The notes: generated from the letters alone by a model not told the origin. A stretch of 64,000 nt of DNA from an uncultured Verrucomicrobia subdivision 3 bacterium (GCA_903921455.1 CAIXPZ010000013.1:1-64000); one strand, 5' to 3'; counted from the stretch's first letter, positions 42,998-52,700 are shown. Program-made: numbers and translations.

Positions 42998-43351
42998 ATG
43001 CACATTTTCCGAAGCCTCATTGGCCAGCTCAACGTGCGACGCGCGGCGCGCGCACGGCGGCGGTTCCGCGCCGGCTTTCCCGGGATGGTGCCGGCCATTT
43101 CCGGGGTCGACTGGAGCCGCCGACTCACCGACCCGACATCGTTCTATTTAAGTGGTTGCCATTTTTTTGACCACCACCAGCCGGAGCCTTGGCGGCGGCA
43201 CCAGGAAGACTACACCCAGAACAGACACGGCTTTGGGGGCGGTGCCTTACGCGTCCGGTGGTGCTTGCGCTTCCGGGAATTCAAGCAGCCACCATTCGCG
43301 GGAAATCTGCAGATTGGCTATCATCGTTTTTCACCGCAAATCACCTTGTGA
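42998..43351 (+). pseudogene. Short protein resembling the N-terminus of a methyltransferase; probable remnant
   Basis: 117 residues, ending in a GTGA overlap with the next gene, so it is translated and coupled. The text DPTSFYLSGCHFFDHHQPEPW...HGFGGGALRVRWCLRFREFK is like the N-terminal region I associate with a class of SAM methyltransferases that continue into a LEIG-type motif I. Here that position reads NLQIGYHRF and the protein stops a few residues later, so the catalytic domain is missing. Family resemblance is from memory and moderate. It may be a decayed gene retained only as a translational leader for the GT4 gene. Confidence 0.45.
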
Positions 43352-44493
43352 AAATCGTTATATTAACCACCGATAACCGAAATCACGATCGGGATTACAC
43401 CGCATCACAGCCCCGGTTTGGCACCGCGCCGGCGGCATTATTGCAGGGTTTTGCGCTGTGGCCGGAAGCGGAAGTCCATGTGGTTGCCTGCGTGCGGTCG
43501 CCAGTGGTGTCGCCAGAAAAAATCGCGCCGAATATTTTTTATCATAGTCTGCTCGTGCCCAAGCTGGGCTGGCTGCGCACGGGCTACCTGGGCTGCATCC
43601 GCGCAGTGCGGCAAAAATTGCGCGAACTCCAGCCAGACCTCGTCCACGGTCAGGGAACGGAACTCGACTGCGCCATCAGCGCGGTTTTTTCCGGGTTTCC
43701 GAACGTAGTCACCGTCCATGGCAACATGCGTTCGGTAGCCCGCGTGAACCATGCGCGGCCCTTTTCCTTTAACTGGCTAGCGGCCCGCCTGGAAAGTTTC
43801 ACGCTGCCGCGCGCGAACGGGGTGGTGTGTATCACGAACTACACCCGCAACGCCGTCCAAGACCTGGCCCGCCAGACCTGGCTGCTGCCCAATGCGGTGG
43901 ACGCCAGTTTTTTTGACGCGCCCGCCACGCCCGCCCCCGATGCCATCCCGGTGGTCCTGTGCGTGGGGACGGTATGCCGCCTGAAAAACCAGAATGCCCT
44001 CATCCGGGCCCTCGACCCACTCACCGAACAAAAAAAATTCAAGCTCGTGTTCCTCGGTCACACGGATGCGGGCGACTACGGTGCGGAATTTCTCCGGCTG
44101 GTCAGCGCCCGTGCCTGGTGCGAACACGCCGGCTTTGCCGGGCGCGAGCGTTTAAAAGAACATTTCAGGAGCGCCACCGCGCTCGTCCTGCCCACGCTGG
44201 AGGACAACTGCCCGATGGTGGTGCTGGAGGCAATGGCGGCGGGCGTGCCCGTGCTGGCGTCCCGCATCGGCGGCGTGCCGGATTTGATTGAGCCGGAGCA
44301 AACCGGCCTGTTTGGCGATCCGCAGTGCCCGGAAACCTTCCGCGTCGGCATGGCCCGCCTATTGGCAGACCGGGATTTTTCCCGGCGGCTGGCAGCCAAT
44401 GCCAGGGTCGAAGCGATGCGCCGGTTTCATCCCCGGGTCATCGCCCAGCGGCATCTGGAAATTTACCGCGAAGTGTTGGCGGTGAAAGCTTAA
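43348..44493 (+). CDS. GT4-type glycosyltransferase
   Basis: 381 residues from the GTG at 43348 (VKIVILTTDNR), which overlaps the upstream stop as GTGA; upstream in-frame sequence belongs to the other frame. GT-B features: LVHGQGTELDCA, VVTVHGNMRS, LLPNAVDASFF, VLCVGTVCRLKNQ and the C-terminal LPTLEDNCPMVVLEAMAAG with E-x7-E, then PVLASRIGGVPDLIE. Likely adds a sugar in the repeat unit. One base separates it from the next gene. Confidence 0.92.
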   Translation: MKIVILTTDNRNHDRDYTASQPRFGTAPAALLQGFALWPEAEVHVVACVRSPVVSPEKIAPNIFYHSLLVPKLGWLRTGYLGCIRAVRQKLRELQPDLVHGQGTELDCAISAVFSGFPNVVTVHGNMRSVARVNHARPFSFNWLAARLESFTLPRANGVVCITNYTRNAVQDLARQTWLLPNAVDASFFDAPATPAPDAIPVVLCVGTVCRLKNQNALIRALDPLTEQKKFKLVFLGHTDAGDYGAEFLRLVSARAWCEHAGFAGRERLKEHFRSATALVLPTLEDNCPMVVLEAMAAGVPVLASRIGGVPDLIEPEQTGLFGDPQCPETFRVGMARLLADRDFSRRLAANARVEAMRRFHPRVIAQRHLEIYREVLAVKA

Positions 44494-44494
44494 C

Positions 44495-45631
44495 ATGTAT
44501 ACCGAAAGCAAACGGCTGGAGTTTCTCGACAGTATCCGGGGGTTGGCGGCTTTGGCGGTGTTGCTTTCGCACACGCTGTTTGCGTTTGTCTGGCCGCCGG
44601 GCGTTTCCCATTTCATCAACCTGCCGCTGGTGAATGTGTTTTTCGACGGCAAGGGGGCGGTGGCCATGTTCTTCGTTTTAAGCGGATTTGTTTTGTCGCG
44701 CCCTTATGTGGTCCCTGCCAACGGAAAACCGCCCCGGCAAATCTTCCTGCCCACATTTTATCTACGGCGCCTGACCCGGATCTGGCTGCCCTGGCTGGGC
44801 GCTTTTGGGGCCAGCGCCCTGGCGCAGCGGTTTTTTTTTCAAGCGCCCATCACCGAACCGCCCACCACCGCCTGGCTGGATCAATTCTGGCATGTGCCGG
44901 TCACGTTGGAAAATTTCCTCCGCCAGTCCATTTTTGTGCTGCATGACAACCGCGTTCAATTACTCAATCAGGACTGGAGCCTCGGCATTGAATTGAAAGG
45001 TTCGGCGCTGATTCCGCTGTTTGTGTTGCTCGCCTCGGGCTGGCGCATGGCCGGCTTAGTGTCGCTCGGCTTCGCCCTGCTATTCGGTCTGCCGACCGGT
45101 TGTTTTTATGTCTCCTTTATCTTGGGCATTTTGTTGGCTAAATACCATGTCCAGCTCTTGCGCTGGTTGCAACCATGGTCGGCGATCTCCCGAAGTCTCC
45201 TGCTGCTGACGGGGTTGTTTTTTTATGAATTTCACCATGTGGGAATGAGTTACCTGCGCCTGCCGGCATATGAAAATTATTACTGGTGCGGAACCAGCAT
45301 TGGTTGTGTGCTGATTTTGCTGGGTTGCCTGTCGAGCCATCGCCTGCAAAGGTTATTAAATCGGCCGGTGCCAGTTTTTCTGGGGCGGATTTCCTACTCG
45401 GTCTATCTGTTGCAATTCATCGTGATCCTGTGCGTGCTTCCGCCGTTCGTCCGGTGCCTGAATGTGCTCGGATTCGACCAGCCCATTTTGCTGCTGCCTC
45501 TGACTGTGATCGTCAGCGTCGGCCTGACAGCAGCTCTCTCAGCCATCAATTATCGTTTGGTTGAAATGCCCTGCATCCAGCTTGGCCATAATCTCACCGC
45601 CATGATCCAGCGCCGTTTGGGAAAAACTTAA
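44495..45631 (+). CDS. Acyltransferase 3 family protein (OafA/NodX-like)
   Basis: 378 residues, about ten helices. N-terminal signature RLEFLDSIRGLAALAVLLSH with the conserved Arg and His, followed by AMFFVLSGFVLSRPY and the FYLRRLTRIWLPW motif. Known role: transfer of acetyl or other acyl groups to extracytoplasmic sugars. Start lies one base after the GT4 stop, so probably acts on the same glycan. Confidence 0.92.
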   Translation: MYTESKRLEFLDSIRGLAALAVLLSHTLFAFVWPPGVSHFINLPLVNVFFDGKGAVAMFFVLSGFVLSRPYVVPANGKPPRQIFLPTFYLRRLTRIWLPWLGAFGASALAQRFFFQAPITEPPTTAWLDQFWHVPVTLENFLRQSIFVLHDNRVQLLNQDWSLGIELKGSALIPLFVLLASGWRMAGLVSLGFALLFGLPTGCFYVSFILGILLAKYHVQLLRWLQPWSAISRSLLLLTGLFFYEFHHVGMSYLRLPAYENYYWCGTSIGCVLILLGCLSSHRLQRLLNRPVPVFLGRISYSVYLLQFIVILCVLPPFVRCLNVLGFDQPILLLPLTVIVSVGLTAALSAINYRLVEMPCIQLGHNLTAMIQRRLGKT

Positions 45632-45702
45632 AAGGGCAGCAAAATCATTGCCCGGCGCCATCTAGAAATCTCCCGCACCCGAGGACGGGCGCACCCCGCG
45701 CC

Positions 45703-46704
45703 TCACCCGATTATTTTTTCATAGACCGATTGCAACTGGCGGGCGACTTCCGGCCACGTGGCTGGCCGGGGCGGGCGCGGCAAGCCCGGCGCGGCGGCGT
45801 AAAATTGCTTCAGCGCGGCGGCCGTCACGGCGACGTTCTCCGTGACCGGGCAAAACGCCGCGCCAGCGGGGAACGAACTGCGCGCCCACGGCAGGTCGCC
45901 CAGCAGCAGCGGACACTCGCAAGCCGCCGCTTCGAGCGCGGACAGGCTCAAACTTTCCATCGTGCTCAACAGCACAAACCCACGCGCGGCGCGATAGATG
46001 GCCGCCAGTTTTACGCGGTCGTTGATGCCGCCCTCGTAACGGATGAATCGGGGGTTGGCTTTGGCCAAGGCAAAAAACTGCTGCGCGTAGTCATCGCTTT
46101 CGGCATAGGCCGCGCCGATGATCCAGACCGGCACCTGCGCGAGGACCGCGGCCCGGGCCAATTCGAGGACGCGCTTGCGCCCGGTGATCGTGGCGGTGCA
46201 GACGAGCCAGGGCCCGCGCCCGGCCGGGGGCGATTGAAAAAAAACGTCCTCCACGCCGTTGGTCACCACGAAGATTTTTTCCGGGTCGGCCCCGAATTTA
46301 TAGGCCATCAGGTGTTTTTCCCAGGCCGTGAGCGCGATGCAGGCATCGGCCAGCCGGTAAGGTTCCCAGCCGAAGGCGTTCGCCACAGCGCGCGGGGCAA
46401 ACTGCTCGACGCCCCAGCGGAATACCCGGCGCGCGCCGCGCTGGAGGGACGTCTGCGAACCCTGCGCGGTGAGCAGATTGGCGAGGATGACCTTGAGGTT
46501 TTTCTGGTGCGCAAACCGGATCTGATCCACGGGCATCAGGCCGACATAGTGGATGAGGTCGCCGGTCTGATGTTCATCCCACCAGCGGAGCGGTTCGGCG
46601 TCCACACCGATCTCGCGCAGGGCGGCGAGGGTGCGCTGGATCTGGATGGCCTGACCGCCGTGCGCGAGCGCAAAGGGAAGCGTGCAGTTCACCAGGATTT
46701 TCAC
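45703..46704 (-). CDS. GT4-like glycosyltransferase
   Basis: 333 residues from the GTG at 46704 (VKILVNCTLPFALAHGG); an upstream ATG at 46752 would add 16 mostly basic residues not seen in the family. Features: GGQAIQIQRTLAAL near the N-terminus, VVTNGVEDVFF, LVCTATITGRKRVLEL and the C-terminal AIYRAARGFVLLSTMESLSLSALEAAACE with the E-x7-E-like ESLSLSALE. Convergent with the acyltransferase gene. First listed of a six-gene minus-strand block, in fact its last transcribed gene. Confidence 0.88.
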   Translation of the reverse strand: MKILVNCTLPFALAHGGQAIQIQRTLAALREIGVDAEPLRWWDEHQTGDLIHYVGLMPVDQIRFAHQKNLKVILANLLTAQGSQTSLQRGARRVFRWGVEQFAPRAVANAFGWEPYRLADACIALTAWEKHLMAYKFGADPEKIFVVTNGVEDVFFQSPPAGRGPWLVCTATITGRKRVLELARAAVLAQVPVWIIGAAYAESDDYAQQFFALAKANPRFIRYEGGINDRVKLAAIYRAARGFVLLSTMESLSLSALEAAACECPLLLGDLPWARSSFPAGAAFCPVTENVAVTAAALKQFYAAAPGLPRPPRPATWPEVARQLQSVYEKIIG

Positions 46705-46820
46705 GCGAGAAATTTGCCGTCTGCCGCGGCGGGGGGCAATGCGATTTTGCAAAAGATATCATAGTGCGCGTTGCTCCGGGCGCGCCGCCTACTGCCAAAA
46801 CCAAAACACACCAAGAAGCG

Positions 46821-46936
46821 CAGGAAGGGAGAGTATCCCGCGGTGGCCCCAATTGGCTATAGGCATTGGGCGTTAGGCGGTGGGCGAGGGGACAAAGAGG
46901 ATGGAAGATAGAAGTTAGCAGATGGCAGATGGCAAC
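46821..46936 (+). repeat. Repeat R3, copy 1
   Basis: Shares CAGGAAGGGAGAGT, GGCTATAGG, GGCGGTGGGCGAGGG, ACAAAG.GGATGGAAGATAG, AAGTT and AGATGGCAG in order with 54514-54625. It lies in the 271-bp gap between the FAD enzyme and the GT4 gene. Confidence 0.75.
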
Positions 46937-46975
46937 CCGCTTGGCGCGGTGGTGGCAATCCGGCTGCGCCCTGCC

Positions 46976-48322
46976 TCAACTCATGTTGATCTGACCGGAC
47001 AGCGAGGCGCAACGCGGGATGGCCGAGGTGTCGAGGCCCAACAGCCGGCAGGCTTCGGCAGCCACGCGCACGGAATTATTACAGCTGCGCTCGTCGGGAT
47101 AGACGTGGGCCATCGTCGCCAGATACAAGCGCCGGAGCGGCGTGCGGCCGGCGGGGACTTTCCGGGAAAAATTCAAGTCGCAGACGACCGCCGCCGTGCG
47201 GCTGGAAAACACCTGAATCCTCAAAATGTCCGCGTCCGCCAGGTCGGGATGGATTTTTTTCAGCCCGGCCAGCATCAGGTTCCGGGTCGCCTCCGGGGAC
47301 ATCGTCGCGAGCTCGTCGCTGGCGGCGAAGTAGCGGGATAAATAGACCAGATGCCGTCCCTGATACTCGCTGGCGGGGATGAGATTGGTGTGTTCGATGA
47401 TGCCGCCGAAGGGAAACCCCGGATCGGCGATGTTCAGCCAGTAAGTCGAGGACAGCGGCCGGCTTAACTCCAGCACCGTGCACACCGCCCCGAAGTATTC
47501 AATCTGCCGCAACTGCGCGGCGTAATCGGCGGCCACCGGCTGGAGGAGTCCGGCCACCTGCGGGGTGGGGATGGTGAACAAGAAAGCGTCCGCCGTAAAT
47601 TCGCCCGCGCCCGCCTGCAAAGAGGTCACGGCGCCGTTCTGCACCGACACACTGCGGACGGCGGCGTCGGTGAGGAGGCGGACCCCGAGTTTTTCCAAGG
47701 CGCGCAGCAGCGCTGCCAACAGCACGTGCAGGCTTCCGTTCAGGTAGCCAAGTTTTTCCTGGCCGCCTTTTCGGGAATTAACCCGCTGCCGCAGCCGGCC
47801 GATCATCCACGCCAAGGGGATTTTGTCGGCGTAGGGACCGAATTTTACCCGCAGCAGCGGTTCCCAGAGCGACTCGGTGGCCTGGCGGCCGGCGTGGCGG
47901 TAAAACCAGTCCAGGGCGGGGACATTTTCGTGCGTCTGCCATTGAGCGGCGCGGGCAAGATACAGGCTGGTCAGCGCAAACCGCGCCTTGTCGCCCAAGC
48001 CCATCGGCTTGAACCGCAGCAGATCGGCGGGGGCGTTGAACGGATAGTTGTGCCCGGCCCGATAAACCCCCATGGTCGCGCTCCGGAACTGCATCCGGTC
48101 TTCCATCCCCAATTCCCGCAGCAGCCAAAGCAGTTCCACATCCCGCGTGAAAGCGTGGTGATAAAAATGTTCCAGCCGGTTGCCGCCCACGGCAAAGGTG
48201 CCCAGCAGGCCGCCCATGCCCGGGGATGCTTCCAGAACGGTGACGCGGACCCCCGCCCTGGCCGCGAGATAGGCCGCCGCCAGGCCGGTGATGCCGCCGC
48301 CGACCACAATCAGGCTTTTCAT
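46976..48322 (-). CDS. FAD-dependent amine-oxidase-fold protein (protoporphyrinogen-oxidase-like)
   Basis: 448 residues. Dinucleotide-binding VVGGGITGLAAAYLAARAG and VTVLEASPGMGGLLGT near the N-terminus, and the C-terminal flavin motif is weak. HFYHHAF and GGQEKLGYLNGSLH are typical of polysaccharide-locus members of this family (some related to UDP-galactopyranose mutase in fold). It begins inside the end of the gtrA-like gene (ATGA overlap), so with the next two genes it forms a GtrA/GtrB/flavoenzyme module. Substrate unknown. Confidence 0.88.
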   Translation of the reverse strand: MKSLIVVGGGITGLAAAYLAARAGVRVTVLEASPGMGGLLGTFAVGGNRLEHFYHHAFTRDVELLWLLRELGMEDRMQFRSATMGVYRAGHNYPFNAPADLLRFKPMGLGDKARFALTSLYLARAAQWQTHENVPALDWFYRHAGRQATESLWEPLLRVKFGPYADKIPLAWMIGRLRQRVNSRKGGQEKLGYLNGSLHVLLAALLRALEKLGVRLLTDAAVRSVSVQNGAVTSLQAGAGEFTADAFLFTIPTPQVAGLLQPVAADYAAQLRQIEYFGAVCTVLELSRPLSSTYWLNIADPGFPFGGIIEHTNLIPASEYQGRHLVYLSRYFAASDELATMSPEATRNLMLAGLKKIHPDLADADILRIQVFSSRTAAVVCDLNFSRKVPAGRTPLRRLYLATMAHVYPDERSCNNSVRVAAEACRLLGLDTSAIPRCASLSGQINMS

Positions 48323-48753
48323 TGTTTTATCGGGTGGCCAGCGGGGTTGGCCGCCGAGGACGCCGCCGGCCGGAAGGACAGCCAGCGGTTCAGGTTGTAT
48401 TGGAGAAGCACGACAACGATCAGGGTGGCGAATTTGGCCAGGTATTTATCGCAACCATAGCGGCCGATGAGCACGTGCAGCAAACCGGCGGAGGACAACC
48501 AGCCGAGGCCGGCGATGGTGAAAAAGCTCAACAGGCGCAGGGCGATCTTATCGGTGACGCGAAAATTGAATTTCGCGTTGAGGAGGAACGAGAGCAGCGT
48601 GCCGCCGGCGTAGCCGACAGCGTTGGCGGCCTGATATTCGAGCAACCGGCTTTTCACCAACAGCGAATAGACGCCGAAATCCAGCGAGACGCCGCTCGCG
48701 CCGATCACGCAGTAGAGGAGGAACTGTTTTTTGGAGCGCAGGAAATGCTTCAC
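48319..48753 (-). CDS. GtrA family membrane protein
   Basis: 144 residues, four helices: FLLYCVIGASGVSLDFGVYSLL, NAVGYAGGTLLSFLLNAKF(N), LLSFFTIAGLGWLSSAGLLHVL and ATLIVVVLLQYNLNRW. The conserved NFRV and final NRWLSF are diagnostic. GtrA proteins are thought to help flip polyprenyl-phosphate sugars made by GtrB. A GtrB-like gene lies 9 bp upstream on the same strand. Confidence 0.93.
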   Translation of the reverse strand: MKHFLRSKKQFLLYCVIGASGVSLDFGVYSLLVKSRLLEYQAANAVGYAGGTLLSFLLNAKFNFRVTDKIALRLLSFFTIAGLGWLSSAGLLHVLIGRYGCDKYLAKFATLIVVVLLQYNLNRWLSFRPAASSAANPAGHPIKQ

Positions 48754-48762
48754 GCGGCGAAA

Positions 48763-49734
48763 TTAGCTTTTTTCCGGCAAGCCAACGCCCGCGCTGTCGC
48801 GGACGATCCACAGCGGCCGGCCCTTGACCTCCTCGTAGATACGGCCGAGATACTCGCCGAGGATGCCGAGGCAGATGAGCTGCACGCCGCCAAGGAACAG
48901 GACGGAAATGACGATCGTCGGGAAGCCGGCGCCGGGCGCGAGGCCCAGCTTGGCAAATTGGGAGGAAAAAATTTTCTGCGCGAGCGTGAACAGGACGCCA
49001 AAGAAGGCCAGAGCGGACACCCCCAGCCCGAGATGGGTCGCCAGGCGCAGCGGCAGCGCGGAAAAGGAAAACAAGCCGTCGGCGGCGAGCTTGAGCAGCT
49101 TGCGCAGATTGTATTTCGGCTCGCCGGCGGCCCGCGCCGCACGCTCATACGGCACGCCGATCTGGCGGAAGCCCGCCCAGGCGCGCAGCCCGCGCACAAA
49201 CCGGTTGCGTTCGGGCATGGCGTTGATGGCGGCCACGACGCGCCGGCTCATCAGGCAAAAATCCCCGGAGTCCAGCGGAATGTCAAAGGCCACCAGCCGC
49301 GCCATCAGCCGGTAAAAGGCCCAGTAGCAAATCCGTTTCAGCCAGCCTTCCTTGCGCTTCTGGCGGACGGCATACACCACGTCGTAGCCCTCCCGCCATT
49401 TTGCCAGCAGCCGGGCGATCTCCTCCGGCGGATCCTGCAGGTCGGCATCGATGATCACCACGGCGTCGCCGCTGGCGAAATGCAGGCCCGCGCTCACGGC
49501 GGTCTGGTGGCCGAAATTGCGGGCAAAGGCGACGCCGCGCCAGCGCGGATCCTCGGCGTGGCGGGCCTTAAGGAGTTCCCAGGTGCGGTCGCTAGACCCA
49601 TCATCCACGCACACGACTTCATAGTCGGCATTCCAGGTGGCCGCGACGGCGCCCAGCCGTGCAAAGAGCCGGGGCAGCACGGCTTCCTCGTTGAAGCACG
49701 GAACGATGATGGAAATCTTCGCGGGACTCGCCAT
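48763..49734 (-). CDS. GtrB-type family 2 glycosyltransferase
   Basis: 323 residues from the ATG at 49734 (MASPAKISIIVPCFNEE); the frame stays open upstream through the end of the next gene. Motifs: VCVDDGSSDRT, IIDADLQDPPEE (metal site) and DSGDFCLMSRR; two C-terminal helices (LGVSALAFFGVLFTLAQKIF; TIVISVLFLGGVQLICLGIL) and GEYLGRIYEEVK. Makes a polyprenyl-phosphate sugar, most likely glucose or a related hexose, for the GtrA protein and a GT-C enzyme. Confidence 0.94.
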   Translation of the reverse strand: MASPAKISIIVPCFNEEAVLPRLFARLGAVAATWNADYEVVCVDDGSSDRTWELLKARHAEDPRWRGVAFARNFGHQTAVSAGLHFASGDAVVIIDADLQDPPEEIARLLAKWREGYDVVYAVRQKRKEGWLKRICYWAFYRLMARLVAFDIPLDSGDFCLMSRRVVAAINAMPERNRFVRGLRAWAGFRQIGVPYERAARAAGEPKYNLRKLLKLAADGLFSFSALPLRLATHLGLGVSALAFFGVLFTLAQKIFSSQFAKLGLAPGAGFPTIVISVLFLGGVQLICLGILGEYLGRIYEEVKGRPLWIVRDSAGVGLPEKS

Positions 49735-49759
49735 TTGACTGCGGGTTGTATGCGCGTTG

Positions 49760-51418
49760 TTATTCCAGCGCAAGTCCAAATTGCTGGCCCGCTTGAGCGG
49801 CCGGCCCAGCCCCGTTGCCGGATTGGGCCGGGCGCGGCCGTATATTCCGGTATATGTAGCATCCCGTGATATGGGGTTTGTAGCCGGTGGGATAGCGGGT
49901 TGTTTGGATCCACTGGTCGGGAACGCTGGCGACGAGCTCGAAATCGCGCTGAAAGGCGGCGCCCTGCTCCGCCGTGAAGATCTGGCACCACTGCTCGTGG
50001 ATGTTGCGGTCGGGGCCGGGAAAATCCGCCGCCGTCGGGTAGGGGGCCACCACCAGGTTGTAATCCCGCAAGTCCAGTTTTTCACCCCAAAACCACAGGG
50101 ATTTATTGTGACCGGGGACTTGGTAATAATAGCCCGATCCGGCCAGCACACGGTCGCCGGGCTGAACCTGTTGCAAAATCAACCCGGCAATTTTTTCCTG
50201 GGTGGCCCGGTAAGGGAGCCCGAAATTTTCGGCCAGCGGAATATAGGTCATGATCAGGCCGGGAGCAATGACCGCCGCGGCCGCGGCGAATCGCAGTCGT
50301 CCCGCCCAGCGCGGGGACATCCGCGGTTGCGCCCACCCCTTAAGTTCATCAAAAGCCAGGGCGAAAAGCAGGCAGATGACCGCCAGAAAGTGGACCGAAT
50401 AGGCGATGGTATAGGGTTCAAAAGAACGGCAGGTCCAGATAAACAGCAGCAGGCCGCCGGCGGCCAGAGTTTTCCACCGCCGGGGATACTGCAGCCTTTT
50501 CCAGCCCGCCGCCAGCAGGCCGGCAATAATGACCAAGGGAACCGCCGGATTTTTCCCCACCGTTAAGGTGATCAGCCGGATCGCCAGCTGCCCGAAATCC
50601 CGGGATAGATGATGTTTCAATTCCAGCATGAAGGAAAATTGCTGCTGCCACGCCGCCGGGGCGGCGAGGATTTGCGGCAGCCAGAGCAATGAAGCCGTCA
50701 GACCGCCCAAGCCGAAGAGCGTCAGCCACACCAGCAGCCGCCCCAGGTGGCGGGGTGATTCCAGCGCGGAGATTTGCCAGGTGATGACGATAACCGCCCA
50801 AAACACGCCACCAAATTGATGGGCCATGCCGCTCAAGCCGATCAGGAGGCCCGCGCCATAGGCCCGCCCGCCGGGCCGTTCATGCCCGACGCCGGGTTGG
50901 GTTGACCACCACAGGGCCAGCAGACCAAACGCCAGCGCCAGGACATCGGGCCGGCCGATATCACTTTCCGCGACCCGATTGGTGACAAAAACCAGGGCGG
51001 CGAGCAGGGCCGACGACGGGGTTGCCCAGCGCCGCATCATTAAAAGCAGAGATCCGGCGGCAAGCAGGAGAAACAGCCAGTCGGCCAGCCGGCGGGCGGC
51101 CGTGCTGGTGCCCGCCGCTTCAAAGATGGCCACGCGCAGATAAGCGGCCAGGGGGACGTTCAGAAAATAATGGCGGTCCAATCCCGGAACGCCTTTGGCC
51201 TCCAATTGCCGGGCCAGCCCAGGTGCCGCAAAGTGGCCGCTATTGACATAGTTCACGGCCGGCTCGGTATAGACCAATTCGTCAATCGAAGTGACCGACG
51301 GCGGATAGCCCTGTAACGCATAAATCAATCGCAACGCCAGAAACAGCAGCAGCAGCCCCAGCAGCCATTTCTCTGAAGTCCCCCATGCGGGAGGGGGGGC
51401 GGTGGACGGATGATTCAT
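49760..51418 (-). CDS. GT-C (ArnT/GT39-like) membrane glycosyltransferase
   Basis: 552 residues, about ten helices. First outside loop carries SIDELVYTEPAVNY with an acidic Asp-Glu pair as expected of GT-C enzymes, and ESDIGRPDVLALAF resembles the second acidic loop. Its C-terminal globular part (about 430-552) lies outside the membrane. Expected donor is a polyprenyl-phosphate sugar, plausibly the product of the GtrB-like enzyme encoded immediately downstream (26 bp). Confidence 0.85.
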   Translation of the reverse strand: MNHPSTAPPPAWGTSEKWLLGLLLLFLALRLIYALQGYPPSVTSIDELVYTEPAVNYVNSGHFAAPGLARQLEAKGVPGLDRHYFLNVPLAAYLRVAIFEAAGTSTAARRLADWLFLLLAAGSLLLMMRRWATPSSALLAALVFVTNRVAESDIGRPDVLALAFGLLALWWSTQPGVGHERPGGRAYGAGLLIGLSGMAHQFGGVFWAVIVITWQISALESPRHLGRLLVWLTLFGLGGLTASLLWLPQILAAPAAWQQQFSFMLELKHHLSRDFGQLAIRLITLTVGKNPAVPLVIIAGLLAAGWKRLQYPRRWKTLAAGGLLLFIWTCRSFEPYTIAYSVHFLAVICLLFALAFDELKGWAQPRMSPRWAGRLRFAAAAAVIAPGLIMTYIPLAENFGLPYRATQEKIAGLILQQVQPGDRVLAGSGYYYQVPGHNKSLWFWGEKLDLRDYNLVVAPYPTAADFPGPDRNIHEQWCQIFTAEQGAAFQRDFELVASVPDQWIQTTRYPTGYKPHITGCYIYRNIRPRPAQSGNGAGPAAQAGQQFGLALE

Positions 51419-51626
51419 GAGCGGGTGAGGATGGATTAGGGAAGCATCGACGGCCGGCGGGAGTCACGGCCGCGCCGGAGCCGCACCGCTTCCTCGTCGA
51501 AGTCTGGGATGGTGACGGGGTGATTGGCCATGGCGCGCAGCGCGTAGTTAAAAGCTCAGCGGCCGGTCGGCGCAAGTCAAAATATCGGACCTGATTTTCA
51601 ATCCCGGGGGGCGGGGCGATTGCGGT

Positions 51627-52700
51627 TCAGTTGGTTTTGGCGGCGGGGATTGGTGGCGTGACCCGCTGGGTCTCGGGCAGGCGGCCCAGCAGCCAGACGC
51701 GCAGCTTCGGGCGGCGGCCCAAACGGTCACCGATCCAACTGCTGATCAGACAGAGAAATCCCGCGAGGAACGGCGCCCCCAGCCAGGAAAACCAGGGGGA
51801 ACCCTTCGCGGGATGAATCATGGTGGTGAGGATTTCTATCAGATAAGTTTGCAGGAGATAAATGTCGAGGCTTTGACGGCCCCAGGCAGATAGCCGCGCT
51901 GATTTTATCCGTTGGTAAATCCGGAACAGCAGCAGCGTAAACAGGGCGGAGATGACGGCCCCGGCCAAATAGCGCAAGGCGATGTTGGACCAGTTGGCCG
52001 GGGTTGGCCACATCCGGGTGGTATAAACATAGGTGTCAGTGGTCCACAACAAATAGCCGCCGAGGCTGGCCGCCATCAGCACGGCCAGCGCCGGCCAAGG
52101 CAGGGTGGCGGGCAGCCGGATTTGATCACCCTTGGCCAGCGCGTAGCCGAGACAGAAAAACGGGAACGTGTATTTGATGAGGTAAAGGTAGGCGCCCTCC
52201 GGAGCAAACAGCAGCGCCACCGACGTCACCGCAAATAGTTCCAGACGGTCGAGCCGGAATTGTTTTAACCCCGAGACCACAACGGTGGAAAAAAACACCG
52301 CCCAGAGAAACCAGAAGCCGGGTTTGTAATAGACCAAAAATTGGCGGAAGGCGTGCCAGCCCCCGGCCAAGGTGTTCGTCTGCCAGACAAAAATCAAAAA
52401 GCGGGCAACCAGATACAGCAGTGGCCAGCATAGGGCGGGAATGATGACCTGGCGGAATCGTCTCCCGACGCAGTGGCGCAGATCCGTGCGGGCAATGGCG
52501 CGGAACGACACATATCCGCTGACCGCCATGAACAGGACCATGTGGAACGTATAAATGGCCTTGAACAGCGGGTCGCGGTAGTAGCAGGCATCGCCCTGGC
52601 AGCCCACATACTGGATCAGGTGGCCCCAGACCACCAGAAAGATGAGCGCCCCCTTCAGAAAGTCGGCAAAATCATTGCGGATGGCAGTTGGCGTCGGCAC
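51627..52700 (-). CDS. Acyltransferase 3 family protein
   Basis: 357 residues, ten helices. N-terminus DFADFLKGALIFLVVWGHLIQY with the conserved His; PLFKAIYTFHMVLFMAVSGY is the second family motif (FHMPLFFxxSG). Closest in style to fucose/inner-core O-acetylases. The 208-bp gap to the GT-C gene holds only a 31-codon open frame of unclear meaning. Confidence 0.9.
   Translation of the reverse strand: MPTPTAIRNDFADFLKGALIFLVVWGHLIQYVGCQGDACYYRDPLFKAIYTFHMVLFMAVSGYVSFRAIARTDLRHCVGRRFRQVIIPALCWPLLYLVARFLIFVWQTNTLAGGWHAFRQFLVYYKPGFWFLWAVFFSTVVVSGLKQFRLDRLELFAVTSVALLFAPEGAYLYLIKYTFPFFCLGYALAKGDQIRLPATLPWPALAVLMAASLGGYLLWTTDTYVYTTRMWPTPANWSNIALRYLAGAVISALFTLLLFRIYQRIKSARLSAWGRQSLDIYLLQTYLIEILTTMIHPAKGSPWFSWLGAPFLAGFLCLISSWIGDRLGRRPKLRVWLLGRLPETQRVTPPIPAAKTN

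Noticed and set aside
48322..49869. Plus-strand open frame of 515 codons opposite gtrA/gtrB-like genes
   Set aside because: Shadow frame caused by high GC; the opposite strand holds well-defined GtrA and GtrB proteins.
51436..51531. 31-codon minus-strand frame (MANHPVTIPDFDEEAVRL...) between the acyltransferase and GT-C genes
   Set aside because: Short, no family seen, no Shine-Dalgarno sequence that I can point to; could be the tail of a decayed gene, but this cannot be supported.
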